From positions 62,001 to 126,000 of the forward strand of contig NZ_JAIVAP010000006.1 of NCBI RefSeq assembly GCF_020171945.1: a stretch of DNA of 64,000 nt. Direction: 5' to 3'. Source of the stretch: Bacillus infantis. GTDB taxonomy: Bacteria > Bacillota > Bacilli > Bacillales > Cytobacillaceae. Within the stretch, counting starts at the first letter, position 1. Each line of letters begins with the position of its first letter. Made by a program: the position numbers and the translations under genes. This document shows, piece after piece, positions 8,534 through 16,206 of this stretch. The notes below the pieces were generated by a model. The model made no database searches. It saw only the letters and a list, made by a program, of their open reading frames with translations, and was not told where the DNA came from.

Positions 8534-8836
8534 TCACAAACACTCCGACTCAACGATATGGATCAGGTCCTTCAGCATCTCAACTGACTGGTCCAGTGTA
8601 AGGGAGTAGTAACGCTGCGTACCCCGCTGTTCCATTGTAACCAGCTTCTGGTCCCGGAGGATTTTTAAATGATGGGAAATTGCCGGCCTGGATAAGGCAG
8701 ACTGATCCGCTATTTCATTTACGCTTAAGCTTTCATGATCGGCCAAGAGTAAAATGATATCCTGTCTTGCGGGATCGCTTAATGCCGTGAAAAGCGGTAT
8801 GCATGAACGGAATACTTCAATTGCCTGCTGTCCCAT
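8534..8836 (-). CDS. ArsR-family winged-helix regulator
   Basis: A 100-aa ArsR/SmtB-type protein: FTALSDPARQDIILLLADHESLSVNEIADQ, recognition helix SRPAISHHLKILRD and wing MEQRGTQRYYSL. The classical CVC metal-binding motif of ArsR is absent, so it is probably not an arsenic sensor; such metal-free members sense other signals. It lies 44 bp downstream of an SDR gene on the same strand, and probably regulates that operon through the TGTTTAA repeats at 9675-9708. Confidence 0.86.
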   Translation of the reverse strand: MGQQAIEVFRSCIPLFTALSDPARQDIILLLADHESLSVNEIADQSALSRPAISHHLKILRDQKLVTMEQRGTQRYYSLTLDQSVEMLKDLIHIVESECL

Positions 8837-8880
8837 CGAACAAACTCCTTTAGCCTTTTTCTCCCATAATTAAAGCTTAT

Positions 8881-9648
8881 TTAAGCGTCTTTTGCAACAT
8901 ATTTAGCGATCTTGGCCGCGGCACTTCTCGGAAGAAATTTTGCCGCATAGGCGCCAAGCTTATTTGAAGTTCCAGTAATGACCACACGCTTTCCAGCCAT
9001 CAGATCCCGGTAGCCTTGCTGTGCAACCTCCCAGGAATCCATGGCTCCGCTGAACATTTTTGTTTTCTCCACCTTTGCAACAGAGGCAAAATTAGTCTTA
9101 GTGGCTCCCGGACATAAGGTAGTGACGGTGACATTTGTATCTGCCAGTTCTTCGGCCAGGGCTTCTGACAATGATAATACATAAGCTTTCGTCGCATAAT
9201 AAACAGCCATTAAAGGACCGGGCTGGAAGGCAGCAGTACTTGCGACATTCAGGATCCGGGCTTTGTCTGGACGATTCTTCATGCCAGGGAGAAAATGATA
9301 GGTCAATTCGGTAAGAGCAGAAATATTTAATTGAATCATTTCTGTCTGCTTTAGAATATCCAGCTCATCAAATGGTCCCATAAGCCCGAAGCCTGCATTA
9401 TTCACCAGCACATCAATGGATATTCCAGCCGCTGTGACTTCCTCAAATATCTCTTTTGCCGCGCCTGCTATGCTCAAATCCTTGCTGATGGTTAAAACCG
9501 AAAGATCCGAAAACTCCCTTTGGATTTCCTCCAGCTTGGCTTTATTTCTGGCGACCAGGACCAGGTCATATCCGTCTGCCGCAAACAATTTTACAAAGTC
9601 ATACCCTAATCCACTTGTTGCCCCTGTAATTAAAACAGATTTCTTCAT
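8881..9648 (-). CDS. SDR-family oxidoreductase
   Basis: A 255-aa short-chain dehydrogenase of the DltE/YqjQ-like group: N-terminal VLITGATSGLGYDFVKLFA, NNAGFGLMGPF, catalytic Ser in NVASTAAF, YYATKAY (Tyr-Lys pair) and the PGATKTNF loop. ATG 9648 is the start, with GGAGG 8 nt upstream; an in-frame ATG at 9663 overlaps the RBS. Co-transcribed with an ArsR regulator. Substrate unknown. Confidence 0.86.
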   Translation of the reverse strand: MKKSVLITGATSGLGYDFVKLFAADGYDLVLVARNKAKLEEIQREFSDLSVLTISKDLSIAGAAKEIFEEVTAAGISIDVLVNNAGFGLMGPFDELDILKQTEMIQLNISALTELTYHFLPGMKNRPDKARILNVASTAAFQPGPLMAVYYATKAYVLSLSEALAEELADTNVTVTTLCPGATKTNFASVAKVEKTKMFSGAMDSWEVAQQGYRDLMAGKRVVITGTSNKLGAYAAKFLPRSAAAKIAKYVAKDA

Positions 9649-9674
9649 TATTAAAACCTCCATTTTTTCGTGAA

Positions 9675-9744
9675 TGTTTAATTGTTTAAATGTTTAAGTG
9701 TTTAAACACATAATATAACAGGCGATAACTGCTTGCAAGCTTTT
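9675..9744 (-). promoter_or_regulatory. SDR-ArsR operon promoter with four 8-bp direct repeats
   Basis: On the minus strand TTGCAA, a 17-bp spacer and TATTAT form a SigA-type promoter (about 9711-9739). Immediately downstream, over the expected transcription start, the motif TGTTTAA occurs four times at exactly 8-bp spacing on the plus strand (9675, 9683, 9691, 9699), the last copy forming the palindrome TGTTTAAACA. This is a candidate operator for the ArsR protein. Confidence 0.55.
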
Positions 9745-9829
9745 TACTGCAAGAAAGAAGGAAAGGGTCCAACTATAGAGAATCTATCCGTAGGAGCCGT
9801 TTCAGCACTTCATGAATAGAGGGATACGG

Positions 9830-10084
9830 ATGGATATCGATAAAAGAAACCGGCTGGAAGAGACCCCATACAGCTATCGTGTCAATAAAGAGAATACAGT
9901 TTTTCTAGACTATCACGGAAAGCAAGTGAAGGTTTTAAAAGGAAAAGAGGCCGGCAGGTTTTTAAAAAGAGTGGAATCTGCTGTAAACGAAATGGAATTA
10001 CAATTGCTCATGGCGAAGGCAACAGGCAATTTCAAGAGAGGAAATGAAGGAGACCGGGCCTTGAAGCAAAGAGGAAAGCAATAG
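9830..10084 (+). CDS. Small basic hypothetical protein, 84 aa
   Basis: Soluble, charged protein (MDIDKRNRLEETPYSYRVNKENTV...). The visible pattern is an N-terminal beta-rich region with KQVKVLKGKEAGRFLKRVE, then an amphipathic helix and the conserved-looking end LLMAKATGNFKRGNE. ATG 9830 has AGAGGG 6 nt upstream; an earlier in-frame ATG at 9812 lacks an RBS. It is followed by a small membrane protein 19 nt later, probably in one operon. I do not recognise a function. Confidence 0.65.
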   Translation: MDIDKRNRLEETPYSYRVNKENTVFLDYHGKQVKVLKGKEAGRFLKRVESAVNEMELQLLMAKATGNFKRGNEGDRALKQRGKQ

Positions 10085-10103
10085 GCCGGGCAGGGAGGGT
10101 AAT

Positions 10104-10409
10104 ATGCTGGCGGTTACCGTGGTCATAATGGCTTTAGGGCTTGTTATTATAGGGGTTGGAATCTATATCAGGGGGAAGGGGAAAACAGCATTCATCGCAG
10201 GAAACAATGAAGTATTTGTACCCAAAAATGAGAAGCGGCTGGCAGGCCGGATCGGGGCAGCTGTTCTATTGTTTGGGATTGAGACAGTCCTTTTTCCTCT
10301 GCTCTACCAACTGATTGATGGATTGAAAGGCTCCTATTTTGCTGTATTGGCTGTTGTTCATTTATTGGCTGTATTGGTTTTTATGGTGATGGATCAGATA
10401 GAGAGATGA
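10104..10409 (+). CDS. Small membrane protein, DUF3784-like
   Basis: A 101-aa protein with an N-terminal hydrophobic segment (residues 2-24), the motif RGKGKTAFIAGNN, and two further membrane helices (about 48-70 and 77-96). The glycine/lysine motif after the first helix and the three-helix layout resemble DUF3784 proteins of Firmicutes. An AGGGAGG RBS precedes ATG 10104. Function unknown. Confidence 0.7.
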   Translation: MLAVTVVIMALGLVIIGVGIYIRGKGKTAFIAGNNEVFVPKNEKRLAGRIGAAVLLFGIETVLFPLLYQLIDGLKGSYFAVLAVVHLLAVLVFMVMDQIER

Positions 10410-10422
10410 GGGAGAAGAGCCT

Positions 10423-10530
10423 AAGAGGGTTGTGCTCTGAGAACTAAGACCCTCTGAATCATAAAAATGTAAACAGAGGGTGCTGGTCAGGAGAGTAACA
10501 CCCTCTAAACCGCAAAAATCCCATCAGAGG
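10423..10530. repeat. Alternating inverted repeats in an intergenic region
   Basis: The 248-bp gap between the DUF3784-like and ABM genes contains five alternating arms: AGAGGGT (10424), ACCCTCT (10449), CAGAGGGTG (10474), CACCCTCT (10499) and CAGAGG (10525). They can pair in two mutually exclusive ways. Two ~30-bp hairpins have similar A-rich loops. No T-run follows, so these are not obvious terminators. Confidence 0.5.
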
Positions 10531-10657
10531 TTATACATTGATCAAAAAAGACGGGGAAATCGGGTGGGTCACGAAGAAAGTATTGCCAGCTGTTGTGCTT
10601 GCAAATTGAAGGATCTGGACAACCTTATAACAGTCTAAATCAGAGGAGGGCATTTAA

Positions 10658-10972
10658 ATGAATAAATTCAGTCTGTTCGGCAGGTTTACAGTAAAAGAAG
10701 GAGAACGGGATCATTTGATCAGTATCCTTCTTGAAGCAGCGGAATCCATGAAGGAACTGAATGAATGCGAAATCTATCTTGTCCATACATCGGAGGGCGA
10801 TCCGGATGCCGTCTATGGTTACGAGGTGTGGAGCGATGAGGCTGCCCACCAAAACTCTTTGTCCCTTGAAGCAACCCAGACCTTAATCAAGCGCGCCAAG
10901 CCTATCATTATCGGGATGGAGCGGATCAGCACCATGGAAGCCAGAGGTGGAAAGGGTATTTCCGGCTCTTAA
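10658..10972 (+). CDS. Antibiotic biosynthesis monooxygenase-type (ABM) protein
   Basis: A 104-aa dimeric alpha/beta-barrel protein: FSLFGRFTVKEGERDHLISILLEAAESM, ECEIYLVHTSEGDPDAVYGYEVWSDEAAHQ. This matches the ABM family that includes YgiN-type quinol monooxygenases and heme-degrading enzymes. The Asn and Trp residues of IsdG-type heme oxygenases are not clearly in place, so a quinol monooxygenase-like role is more likely than heme degradation. AGAGGAGGG precedes ATG 10658. Monocistronic. Confidence 0.8.
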   Translation: MNKFSLFGRFTVKEGERDHLISILLEAAESMKELNECEIYLVHTSEGDPDAVYGYEVWSDEAAHQNSLSLEATQTLIKRAKPIIIGMERISTMEARGGKGISGS

Positions 10973-11052
10973 TATTGAACAGGGGAAAATCAGCTGCCAG
11001 CCATTGGCGGCTTTTCTTTTTTCCGGAGGATGAGCCTGCTCAAATCAGAAGG

Positions 11053-11099
11053 TTGACTTTCCCGCGGTTTCGGTGTTTAATATGACTAACGAACGTTAG
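11053..11099 (+). promoter_or_regulatory. tetR promoter with palindromic operator
   Basis: TTGACT (11053-11058), 17 bp, TTTAAT (11076-11081). The transcription start would fall within CTAACG-AA-CGTTAG (11086-11099), a perfect 6-bp-arm palindrome just before the RBS. The position and the core resemble operators of drug-efflux TetR repressors, implying autoregulation of the tetR-MFS operon. Confidence 0.7.
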
Positions 11100-11114
11100 G
11101 AAGGGGATTTAACT

Positions 11115-11720
11115 TTGGCTGTTGAGCTGACCAGAGAAAGAATCAAAATGACTGCTCTGAAGCATTTTGCCCAGTTTGGCTATGAAGGGGCCTCAATGGC
11201 TAATATTGCAGAAGAAGTCGGTATCAGGAAGCAGTCTATTTATACACACTTCAAAGGAAAAGATGAGCTGCTGCTGGAAGTGCTGGATGATGTGCTGAAG
11301 GACGAACTGAGGTTTCTGGATGACTATGCAGAAACCCATAAGGAGAGCCGGCTGGAGGATTTTCTTTATGGTTTTCTTTTACAATACCGTGACCGCTACG
11401 GGAACGATGACTTTACGAAGTTTTTATTAAGGATGCTGTTCTTCCAGCCTGCCCATCTGTCAAAAGAGGCGGAGGAATTCGGCCGGAAGTATGTCGATCA
11501 TCTGGAAGGAATGCTTATCCTTGCTGCCAGTAAAGGAGAAGAGGACGGCCAGATTGACAGCGAGGTGGGAGCGGGGCCGGCCGCAGTGGCGTATACAGGT
11601 GTATTGGATGGTTTGTTTTTCGAACTGTTGACAGGAGATGCATCAAGGGTCCAGGAAAAGCTTGATTTTTCCTGGCGTGTCTATTGGAGAGGGGTATCCA
11701 GCCAGCACAGCAGGAAATGA
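11115..11720 (+). CDS. TetR/AcrR-family regulator of the adjacent exporter
   Basis: A 201-aa TetR protein: N-terminal HTH (TRERIKMTALKHFAQFGYEGASMANIAEEVGIRKQSIYTHFKGKDELL) and a variable ligand domain. The start is TTG 11115, with AAGGGGA upstream. The gene is 20 bp upstream of an MFS exporter on the same strand and has a palindrome over its transcription start, so it probably represses itself and the exporter. The inducer is unknown. Confidence 0.9.
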   Translation: MAVELTRERIKMTALKHFAQFGYEGASMANIAEEVGIRKQSIYTHFKGKDELLLEVLDDVLKDELRFLDDYAETHKESRLEDFLYGFLLQYRDRYGNDDFTKFLLRMLFFQPAHLSKEAEEFGRKYVDHLEGMLILAASKGEEDGQIDSEVGAGPAAVAYTGVLDGLFFELLTGDASRVQEKLDFSWRVYWRGVSSQHSRK

Positions 11721-11740
11721 CACCTACAGGAGGAAGAGGT

Positions 11741-12940
11741 ATGAAAAGAAATAATTTTGCTTTGGCCATTCTGCTTATGAATCTGCTGATTGCCTTTCTG
11801 GGGATCGGCCTTGTTATTCCTGTTACACCTGCCATTATGAATGAATTGAATATATCAGGTACTGTAGTCGGCTATATGATTGCTGCCTTTGCGGGCGCCC
11901 AGCTGATTGTGTCGCCTATTGCGGGAAGATGGGCAGACCAGTTCGGCAGGAAAAGGATGATTGTGATCGGCCTGTTCATTTTCAGTGCCTCTGAGCTCTT
12001 GTTTGCCCTGGGGCAGTCTGTTATGCCTCTATTTATCTCCCGCATTCTTGGAGGCGTGAGTGCTGCGTTCATCATGCCTGCTGTTACGGCGTTTATTGCT
12101 GACATTACAACGATTAAATCCAGGCCAAAAGCGCTTGGCTATATGTCCGCGGCCATCTCGACAGGATTCATTATCGGGCCTGCCATCGGCGGATTTTTAG
12201 CTGAAGTTGACACAAGGCTTCCGTTCTTTTTTGCGGCGGCGTTTGCCCTTGGTGCGGCTGTATTATCGCTGATTACGCTGAAAGAGCCGGAGCGGAATCC
12301 GGAAAACGGGGAAACGGAGGCAGCCGGGGGACAGAAGGCAGGCTTCAAGCGGGTCTTTGCACCAATCTATTTCATCCCGTTTGTGATCATTCTGATCTCC
12401 GCCTTTGGCCTGGCGTCCTTTGAGTCGCTGTTCTCATTGTTTGCCGACCGCAAATTCGGTTTTTCGCCCAAGGATATAGCAATCATGATTACAGGGGGAG
12501 CCATTCTTGGTGCCATCGTCCAGATTGTCTTCTTTAGCAAGCTCACGATTTGGCTCGGGGAAATCCGGCTCATCCGCTATTGCCTGATCTTTTCGGCAGT
12601 GCTTGTATTTCTGATGACGGCTGTGGACTCTTATGTGGCAATCCTGATGGTTACGATGACGGTATTCGTCGGCTTTGATCTGATAAGGCCTGCAGCCACC
12701 ACATATCTTTCGAAAATCGCGGGGAGTGAACAGGGCTTTGTCGGCGGCATGAACTCGATGTTCACAAGCGTCGGCAATGTATTGGGCCCTATCATCGGCG
12801 GCATGCTTTTTGATGTGGATTTTGACTATCCATTTTATTTTGCAGCCGTGATGATTGTCCTTTCGATTGGCCTTTCATTCTTATGGGCGGAACCAGGGAA
12901 AAGGAAGAAAAAAGTGGCGGGGAAGTTGTCTGCCGGATGA
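11741..12940 (+). CDS. MFS multidrug exporter, NorA/Bmr-like
   Basis: A 399-aa major facilitator of the 12-TM drug:H+ antiporter-1 group. Motif A (GRWADQFGRKRMI) follows TM2, and the motif C-like GFIIGPAIGG lies in TM5, the antiporter signature. GGAGGAAGAGGT precedes ATG 11741; longer in-frame starts overlap tetR. The cotranscribed TetR supports a role in inducible drug or metabolite efflux. Confidence 0.88.
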   Translation: MKRNNFALAILLMNLLIAFLGIGLVIPVTPAIMNELNISGTVVGYMIAAFAGAQLIVSPIAGRWADQFGRKRMIVIGLFIFSASELLFALGQSVMPLFISRILGGVSAAFIMPAVTAFIADITTIKSRPKALGYMSAAISTGFIIGPAIGGFLAEVDTRLPFFFAAAFALGAAVLSLITLKEPERNPENGETEAAGGQKAGFKRVFAPIYFIPFVIILISAFGLASFESLFSLFADRKFGFSPKDIAIMITGGAILGAIVQIVFFSKLTIWLGEIRLIRYCLIFSAVLVFLMTAVDSYVAILMVTMTVFVGFDLIRPAATTYLSKIAGSEQGFVGGMNSMFTSVGNVLGPIIGGMLFDVDFDYPFYFAAVMIVLSIGLSFLWAEPGKRKKKVAGKLSAG

Positions 12941-12954
12941 TAAAGTTTAAGGTG

Positions 12955-12986
12955 GCTGATTGGTTTAATGCCAGTCAGTTTTTTTC
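12955..12986 (+). terminator. Terminator after the MFS gene
   Basis: CTGATTGG pairs with CCAGTCAG (one G-U) around a short loop and is followed by seven T. Confidence 0.65.
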
Positions 12987-13016
12987 TTGCTGCTGCTGCA
13001 CCCGTGGAAAATATAT

Positions 13017-13058
13017 AAAAAAGCCGCTCTGCTGCAATGGCAGAGCGGCTTTTTTTTA
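13017..13058. terminator. Bidirectional terminator after ahpF
   Basis: AAAAGCCGCTCTGC and GCAGAGCGGCTTTT arms with a 7-nt loop, A-run before and T-run after. It ends ahpCF on the minus strand. Confidence 0.92.
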
Positions 13059-14585
13059 GTTGCGGATCAGGTAATCAAACGCGCCGAGGGAAGCAGTCGC
13101 ACCGGATCCCATGGAGATGATGATTTGCTTAAAGGCGCTGTCTGTGCAGTCGCCGGCCGCAAATACACCAGGGAGGCTGGTTGCGCCATGCTTGTCCACG
13201 ATGATTTCGCCGAAGCGGGTACGCTCGATTTCATCCCCGAGCCAGTCAGTGTTTGGTATAAGACCTATCTGGACGAAAACCCCCTGAAGCTCAACGTGAT
13301 GCTCTTCTCCTGTTTCGCGGTCAACATAGGAAATGCCGTTCACTTTATCAGTACCGGTGATTTCCTTAGTCTGAACGTTCTTCAGGACTGTTACGTTAGG
13401 CAGGCTGTACAGGCGGTCCTGAAGGACAGCATCGGCCTTCAGCTCAGGATTGAATTCAAGCACGGTTACATGCTTGACAATACCGGCAAGGTCGATCGCC
13501 GCTTCAATTCCGGAGTTTCCGCCGCCGATAACAGCGACATCTTTTCCTTCAAAGAGCGGGCCGTCACAGTGAGGGCAGTATGCCACACCTTTGTTCTTGA
13601 ACTCGGCTTCCCCAGGAACGCCGACATTCCGCCAGCGGGCACCTGTTGAAAGGATGACGCTCTTGCTCTTCAGCACAGCGCCGTTTTCAAGTTCAATTTC
13701 GATCATGTCTTTCTTTTCCAGGCTCTTCGCGCGCTGGAGGTTCATTACATCAATATCGTACTCTTTCACATGCTCCTCAAGGCTTGCAACGAGTTTTGGG
13801 CCTTCCGTATGCTTGACGCTGATGAAGTTCTCGATGCCAAGAGTATCCATGACCTGGCCGCCGAAACGCTCGGCTACAATGCCGGTACGGATGCCTTTGC
13901 GCGCTGCGTAGATCGCAGCACTCGCGCCGGCAGGTCCGCCGCCGACAACAAGGACATCGTAAGGGTCTTTATCAGACAGCTCGGAAGCATCCGGGCCGCT
14001 GCCCATTTTGCCAAGAATCTCTTCAAGGCTCATGCGGCCGCTGCCGAAGGATTCACCGTTCAGGAAGACTGTCGGAACAGCCATGATGTCTTTGCTCTCT
14101 ACTTCTTCCTTGAAAGCGGCGCCGTCAATCATCGTATGCGTGATGTTTGGATTGAGGACGCTCATCAGGTTGAGTGCCTGTACCACATCAGGGCAGTTAT
14201 GGCAGCTCAGGCTGATATATGATTCAAAGCGATATTCGCCTTTGATGTTTTTGATCTGGTCAATAACCTTCTGGTCGGCTTTAGGTGCCCTTCCGCTGAC
14301 CTGCAGCAAAGCAAGCACCAGGGAAGTGAATTCATGTCCTAGAGGGATACCGGCAAAAGTTACTCCTGTATCTTCACCGATCCGATTCACACTAAAGCTT
14401 GGTGTCCTTTGCAATTCTGCTTTTTCCACCTTAATGCTGGATGACATGGAGGCCAATTCGTCTACCAGTGCCAGCATATCGCGGGAGACGTCATCAGAGC
14501 CTGCGCTGACCTTTAGCAGGACCTCGCCTTCCATTAATTGAAGATATTGAGCTAACTGTGCTTTTATATCTGCATCTAGTACCAT
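13056..14585 (-). CDS. ahpF: Alkyl hydroperoxide reductase subunit F
   Basis: The 509-aa flavoprotein that reduces AhpC with NADH. The N-terminal tandem thioredoxin-fold domain (1-200) contains the CHNC redox pair (about residues 129-132). The C-terminal thioredoxin reductase-like domain has the FAD motif [19 protein letters not shown], the CPHC disulfide centre (YCPHCDGP) and the NAD motif [17 protein letters not shown]. The end has [10 protein letters not shown]. It lies 13 bp after ahpC and is its redox partner in the cytoplasm. Length and all cysteine centres are intact. Confidence 0.97.
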   Translation of the reverse strand: MVLDADIKAQLAQYLQLMEGEVLLKVSAGSDDVSRDMLALVDELASMSSSIKVEKAELQRTPSFSVNRIGEDTGVTFAGIPLGHEFTSLVLALLQVSGRAPKADQKVIDQIKNIKGEYRFESYISLSCHNCPDVVQALNLMSVLNPNITHTMIDGAAFKEEVESKDIMAVPTVFLNGESFGSGRMSLEEILGKMGSGPDASELSDKDPYDVLVVGGGPAGASAAIYAARKGIRTGIVAERFGGQVMDTLGIENFISVKHTEGPKLVASLEEHVKEYDIDVMNLQRAKSLEKKDMIEIELENGAVLKSKSVILSTGARWRNVGVPGEAEFKNKGVAYCPHCDGPLFEGKDVAVIGGGNSGIEAAIDLAGIVKHVTVLEFNPELKADAVLQDRLYSLPNVTVLKNVQTKEITGTDKVNGISYVDRETGEEHHVELQGVFVQIGLIPNTDWLGDEIERTRFGEIIVDKHGATSLPGVFAAGDCTDSAFKQIIISMGSGATASLGAFDYLIRN

Positions 14586-14598
14586 TTAAATTCTCTCC

Positions 14599-15162
14599 TT
14601 AGATTTTTCCTACAAGGTCAAGGCTTGGCTTAAGTGTTTCTCCGCCTTCCTGCCATTTAGCAGGGCAAACTTCGCCTGGGTTGTTGCGCACATATTGGGC
14701 AGCCTTGATTTTGTTGACGATTGTGCTTGCGTCACGGCCGATGCCGCCTGCATTGATTTCAACTGTCTGGATGATGCCGTCTGGATCGATGATGAAAGTA
14801 CCGCGGTCTGCAAGGCCTTCCTCTTCGTCAAGAACGTCGAAATTGCGAGTGATCTTCTGTGATGGGTCGCCGATCATAACATACTCGATCTTGCTGATCG
14901 CTTCTGAGTGGTCATGCCAAGCTTTATGTGTAAAGTGAGTGTCTGTAGAAACAGAGTACACTTCAACTCCAAGATCTTTCAAAGTTGCATATTCGTTCTG
15001 AAGGTCTTCAAGCTCAGTTGGGCAAACGAAAGTGAAATCTGCAGGGTAGAAGCAGACTACGCTCCACTTTCCTTTGAAGTTTTCTTCTGTTACATCGATG
15101 AAATCACCGTTAAAGTAAGCTTTTGCTGAGAATGGCAGTACTTCTTTTCCAATTAAAGACAT
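14599..15162 (-). CDS. ahpC: Alkyl hydroperoxide reductase subunit C (peroxiredoxin)
   Basis: A 187-aa typical 2-Cys peroxiredoxin: the peroxidatic Cys is in [15 protein letters not shown] (about residue 47) and the resolving Cys in GEVCPAKW near the C-terminus (about 166). It reduces H2O2 and organic peroxides and is recycled by AhpF. A GGAGG RBS precedes ATG 15162, and a near-perfect PerR box lies 69-83 bp upstream. Confidence 0.97.
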   Translation of the reverse strand: MSLIGKEVLPFSAKAYFNGDFIDVTEENFKGKWSVVCFYPADFTFVCPTELEDLQNEYATLKDLGVEVYSVSTDTHFTHKAWHDHSEAISKIEYVMIGDPSQKITRNFDVLDEEEGLADRGTFIIDPDGIIQTVEINAGGIGRDASTIVNKIKAAQYVRNNPGEVCPAKWQEGGETLKPSLDLVGKI

Positions 15163-15202
15163 TTGAAAATCCTCCTAAGTATTTTTTTTAGAAAATAATA
15201 GT

Positions 15203-15217
15203 ATGTCCAGGGGACAT
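15203..15217 (-). promoter_or_regulatory. Small palindrome in the ahpC 5' leader
   Basis: ATGTCC-AGG-GGACAT, about 40 bp upstream of ahpC and downstream of the PerR box, would form a 6-bp hairpin near the 5' end of the mRNA. A role in mRNA stability is only a suggestion. Confidence 0.35.
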
Positions 15218-15230
15218 CCCTATTACTTAT

Positions 15231-15245
15231 CTATAATTATTATAA
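15231..15245 (-). promoter_or_regulatory. PerR box upstream of ahpCF
   Basis: CTATAATTATTATAA matches the PerR consensus TTATAATNATTATAA at 14 of 15 positions, in an AT-rich promoter region. It predicts derepression of ahpCF by H2O2 or metal limitation, as in B. subtilis. Confidence 0.85.
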
Positions 15246-15423
15246 TCAGATATAAATTATTATATATTAGAGTGGGGTTTGTCAAGGGATAGGTATGAGT
15301 AAAACTGTTCTAAAATAGCTTTCTCCCTAGGGGGATCTTGATCAGGACTAATTTAATTTCTTTTGTCCCAGACAGCAGGCGATTTTCAATTAATCATCAT
15401 TACCTTAGGAATGTTGATAATTT

Positions 15424-15450
15424 GAGCCAGGGGGTCAGGTCCCTTGGCCC
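15424..15450. repeat. Dispersed palindrome, copy A (degenerate)
   Basis: GAGCCAGGGGG-(TCAGG)-TCCCTTGGCCC is an imperfect copy of the 27-bp palindrome seen at 16.1, 20.8 and 27.1 kb. It lies in the gap between ahpC and the LysE-type gene. Confidence 0.7.
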
Positions 15451-15524
15451 AAAAAGCAAGGGGAGTTGGGAAGACAGAAATTCTTTCCTCCGCTATTCTA
15501 TTAAAGGATAGGGGGTAATGGGAA

Positions 15525-16133
15525 GTGGAAATACTGCTTCACGGAATCATTCTCGCCTTCGGCCTTATTTTGCCGCTTGGTGTGCAGAACGTATTTATTT
15601 TTAATCAGGGTGCTTTACATAAAAGGTTTACCGGTGCGCTGCCGGCGGTGGTGACGGCGGGTATATGCGATACCATTTTGATTTCGCTCGCGGTTGCGGG
15701 GGTGTCTATTGTTGTTTTAAGCTTTGAATGGCTGCGGATGCTGCTGTTTACAGCAGGAGCCGTCTTTCTTGCTTATATGGGCTGGCAGATGTGGAAAAGC
15801 AGGCCGGAGCCCGCAGCAGGAGAAGGGCAGGGCAGCTTCATGGCAAAGCGCCAGATTGCCTTCGCTGCCTCAGTTTCCTTGCTGAATCCCCATGCTATCA
15901 TGGACACGATCGGGGTAATCGGAACAAGCTCCCTCGCATATGAAGGCTATGAGAAATGGCTGTTCTCAGCAGGCTGCATTGGCGTCTCATGGTTCTGGTT
16001 CCTGGGCCTGGCCTTTGCAGGCAGGAAAATCGGCCAGATCGACAAAAACGGTAAATTCCTCATCTGGATGAACAAAACTTCCGCCCTCATTATCTGGGCC
16101 ATGGCGATCTATATGGTGGGGCAGCTGATTTGA
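15525..16133 (+). CDS. LysE/ArgO-family amino acid exporter
   Basis: A 202-aa membrane protein with about six segments. The LysE signature is clear: GLILPLGVQNVFIFNQG at residues 14-30, AGICDTILISLAVAG, and the Asn-Pro motif LLNPHAIMDTIG in the second half. It is predicted to export basic amino acids such as arginine or lysine. GTG 15525 is preceded by AGGGGG. The stop codon TGA is the first bases of a dispersed palindrome, and the last 18 bases of the gene are duplicated 46 bp downstream. Confidence 0.87.
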   Translation: MEILLHGIILAFGLILPLGVQNVFIFNQGALHKRFTGALPAVVTAGICDTILISLAVAGVSIVVLSFEWLRMLLFTAGAVFLAYMGWQMWKSRPEPAAGEGQGSFMAKRQIAFAASVSLLNPHAIMDTIGVIGTSSLAYEGYEKWLFSAGCIGVSWFWFLGLAFAGRKIGQIDKNGKFLIWMNKTSALIIWAMAIYMVGQLI

Positions 16134-16204
16134 GCCAGGGGGTCTGACCCCCCTGGCTCTGGTGGTTCAGCTGGTTTGAGCCAAGGGGTCTGTCCCCCTG
16201 GCTC
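16113..16204. repeat. Tandem 46-bp duplication carrying palindrome copies B and C
   Basis: Two successive 46-bp units each contain the sequence of the end of the LysE-type gene (GGTGG..CAGCTG.TTTGA) followed by a palindrome: copy B 16132-16159 and copy C 16178-16204. Copy C ends 2 bp from the stop codon of the BceB-like gene. Between convergent genes, the hairpins probably act as transcript ends for both. Confidence 0.8.
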
Positions 16205-16206
16205 GT

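Noticed and set aside
13056-14222. Several long plus-strand frames opposite ahpF
   Set aside because: They are antisense shadows of a clearly conserved flavoprotein gene and lack start signals.
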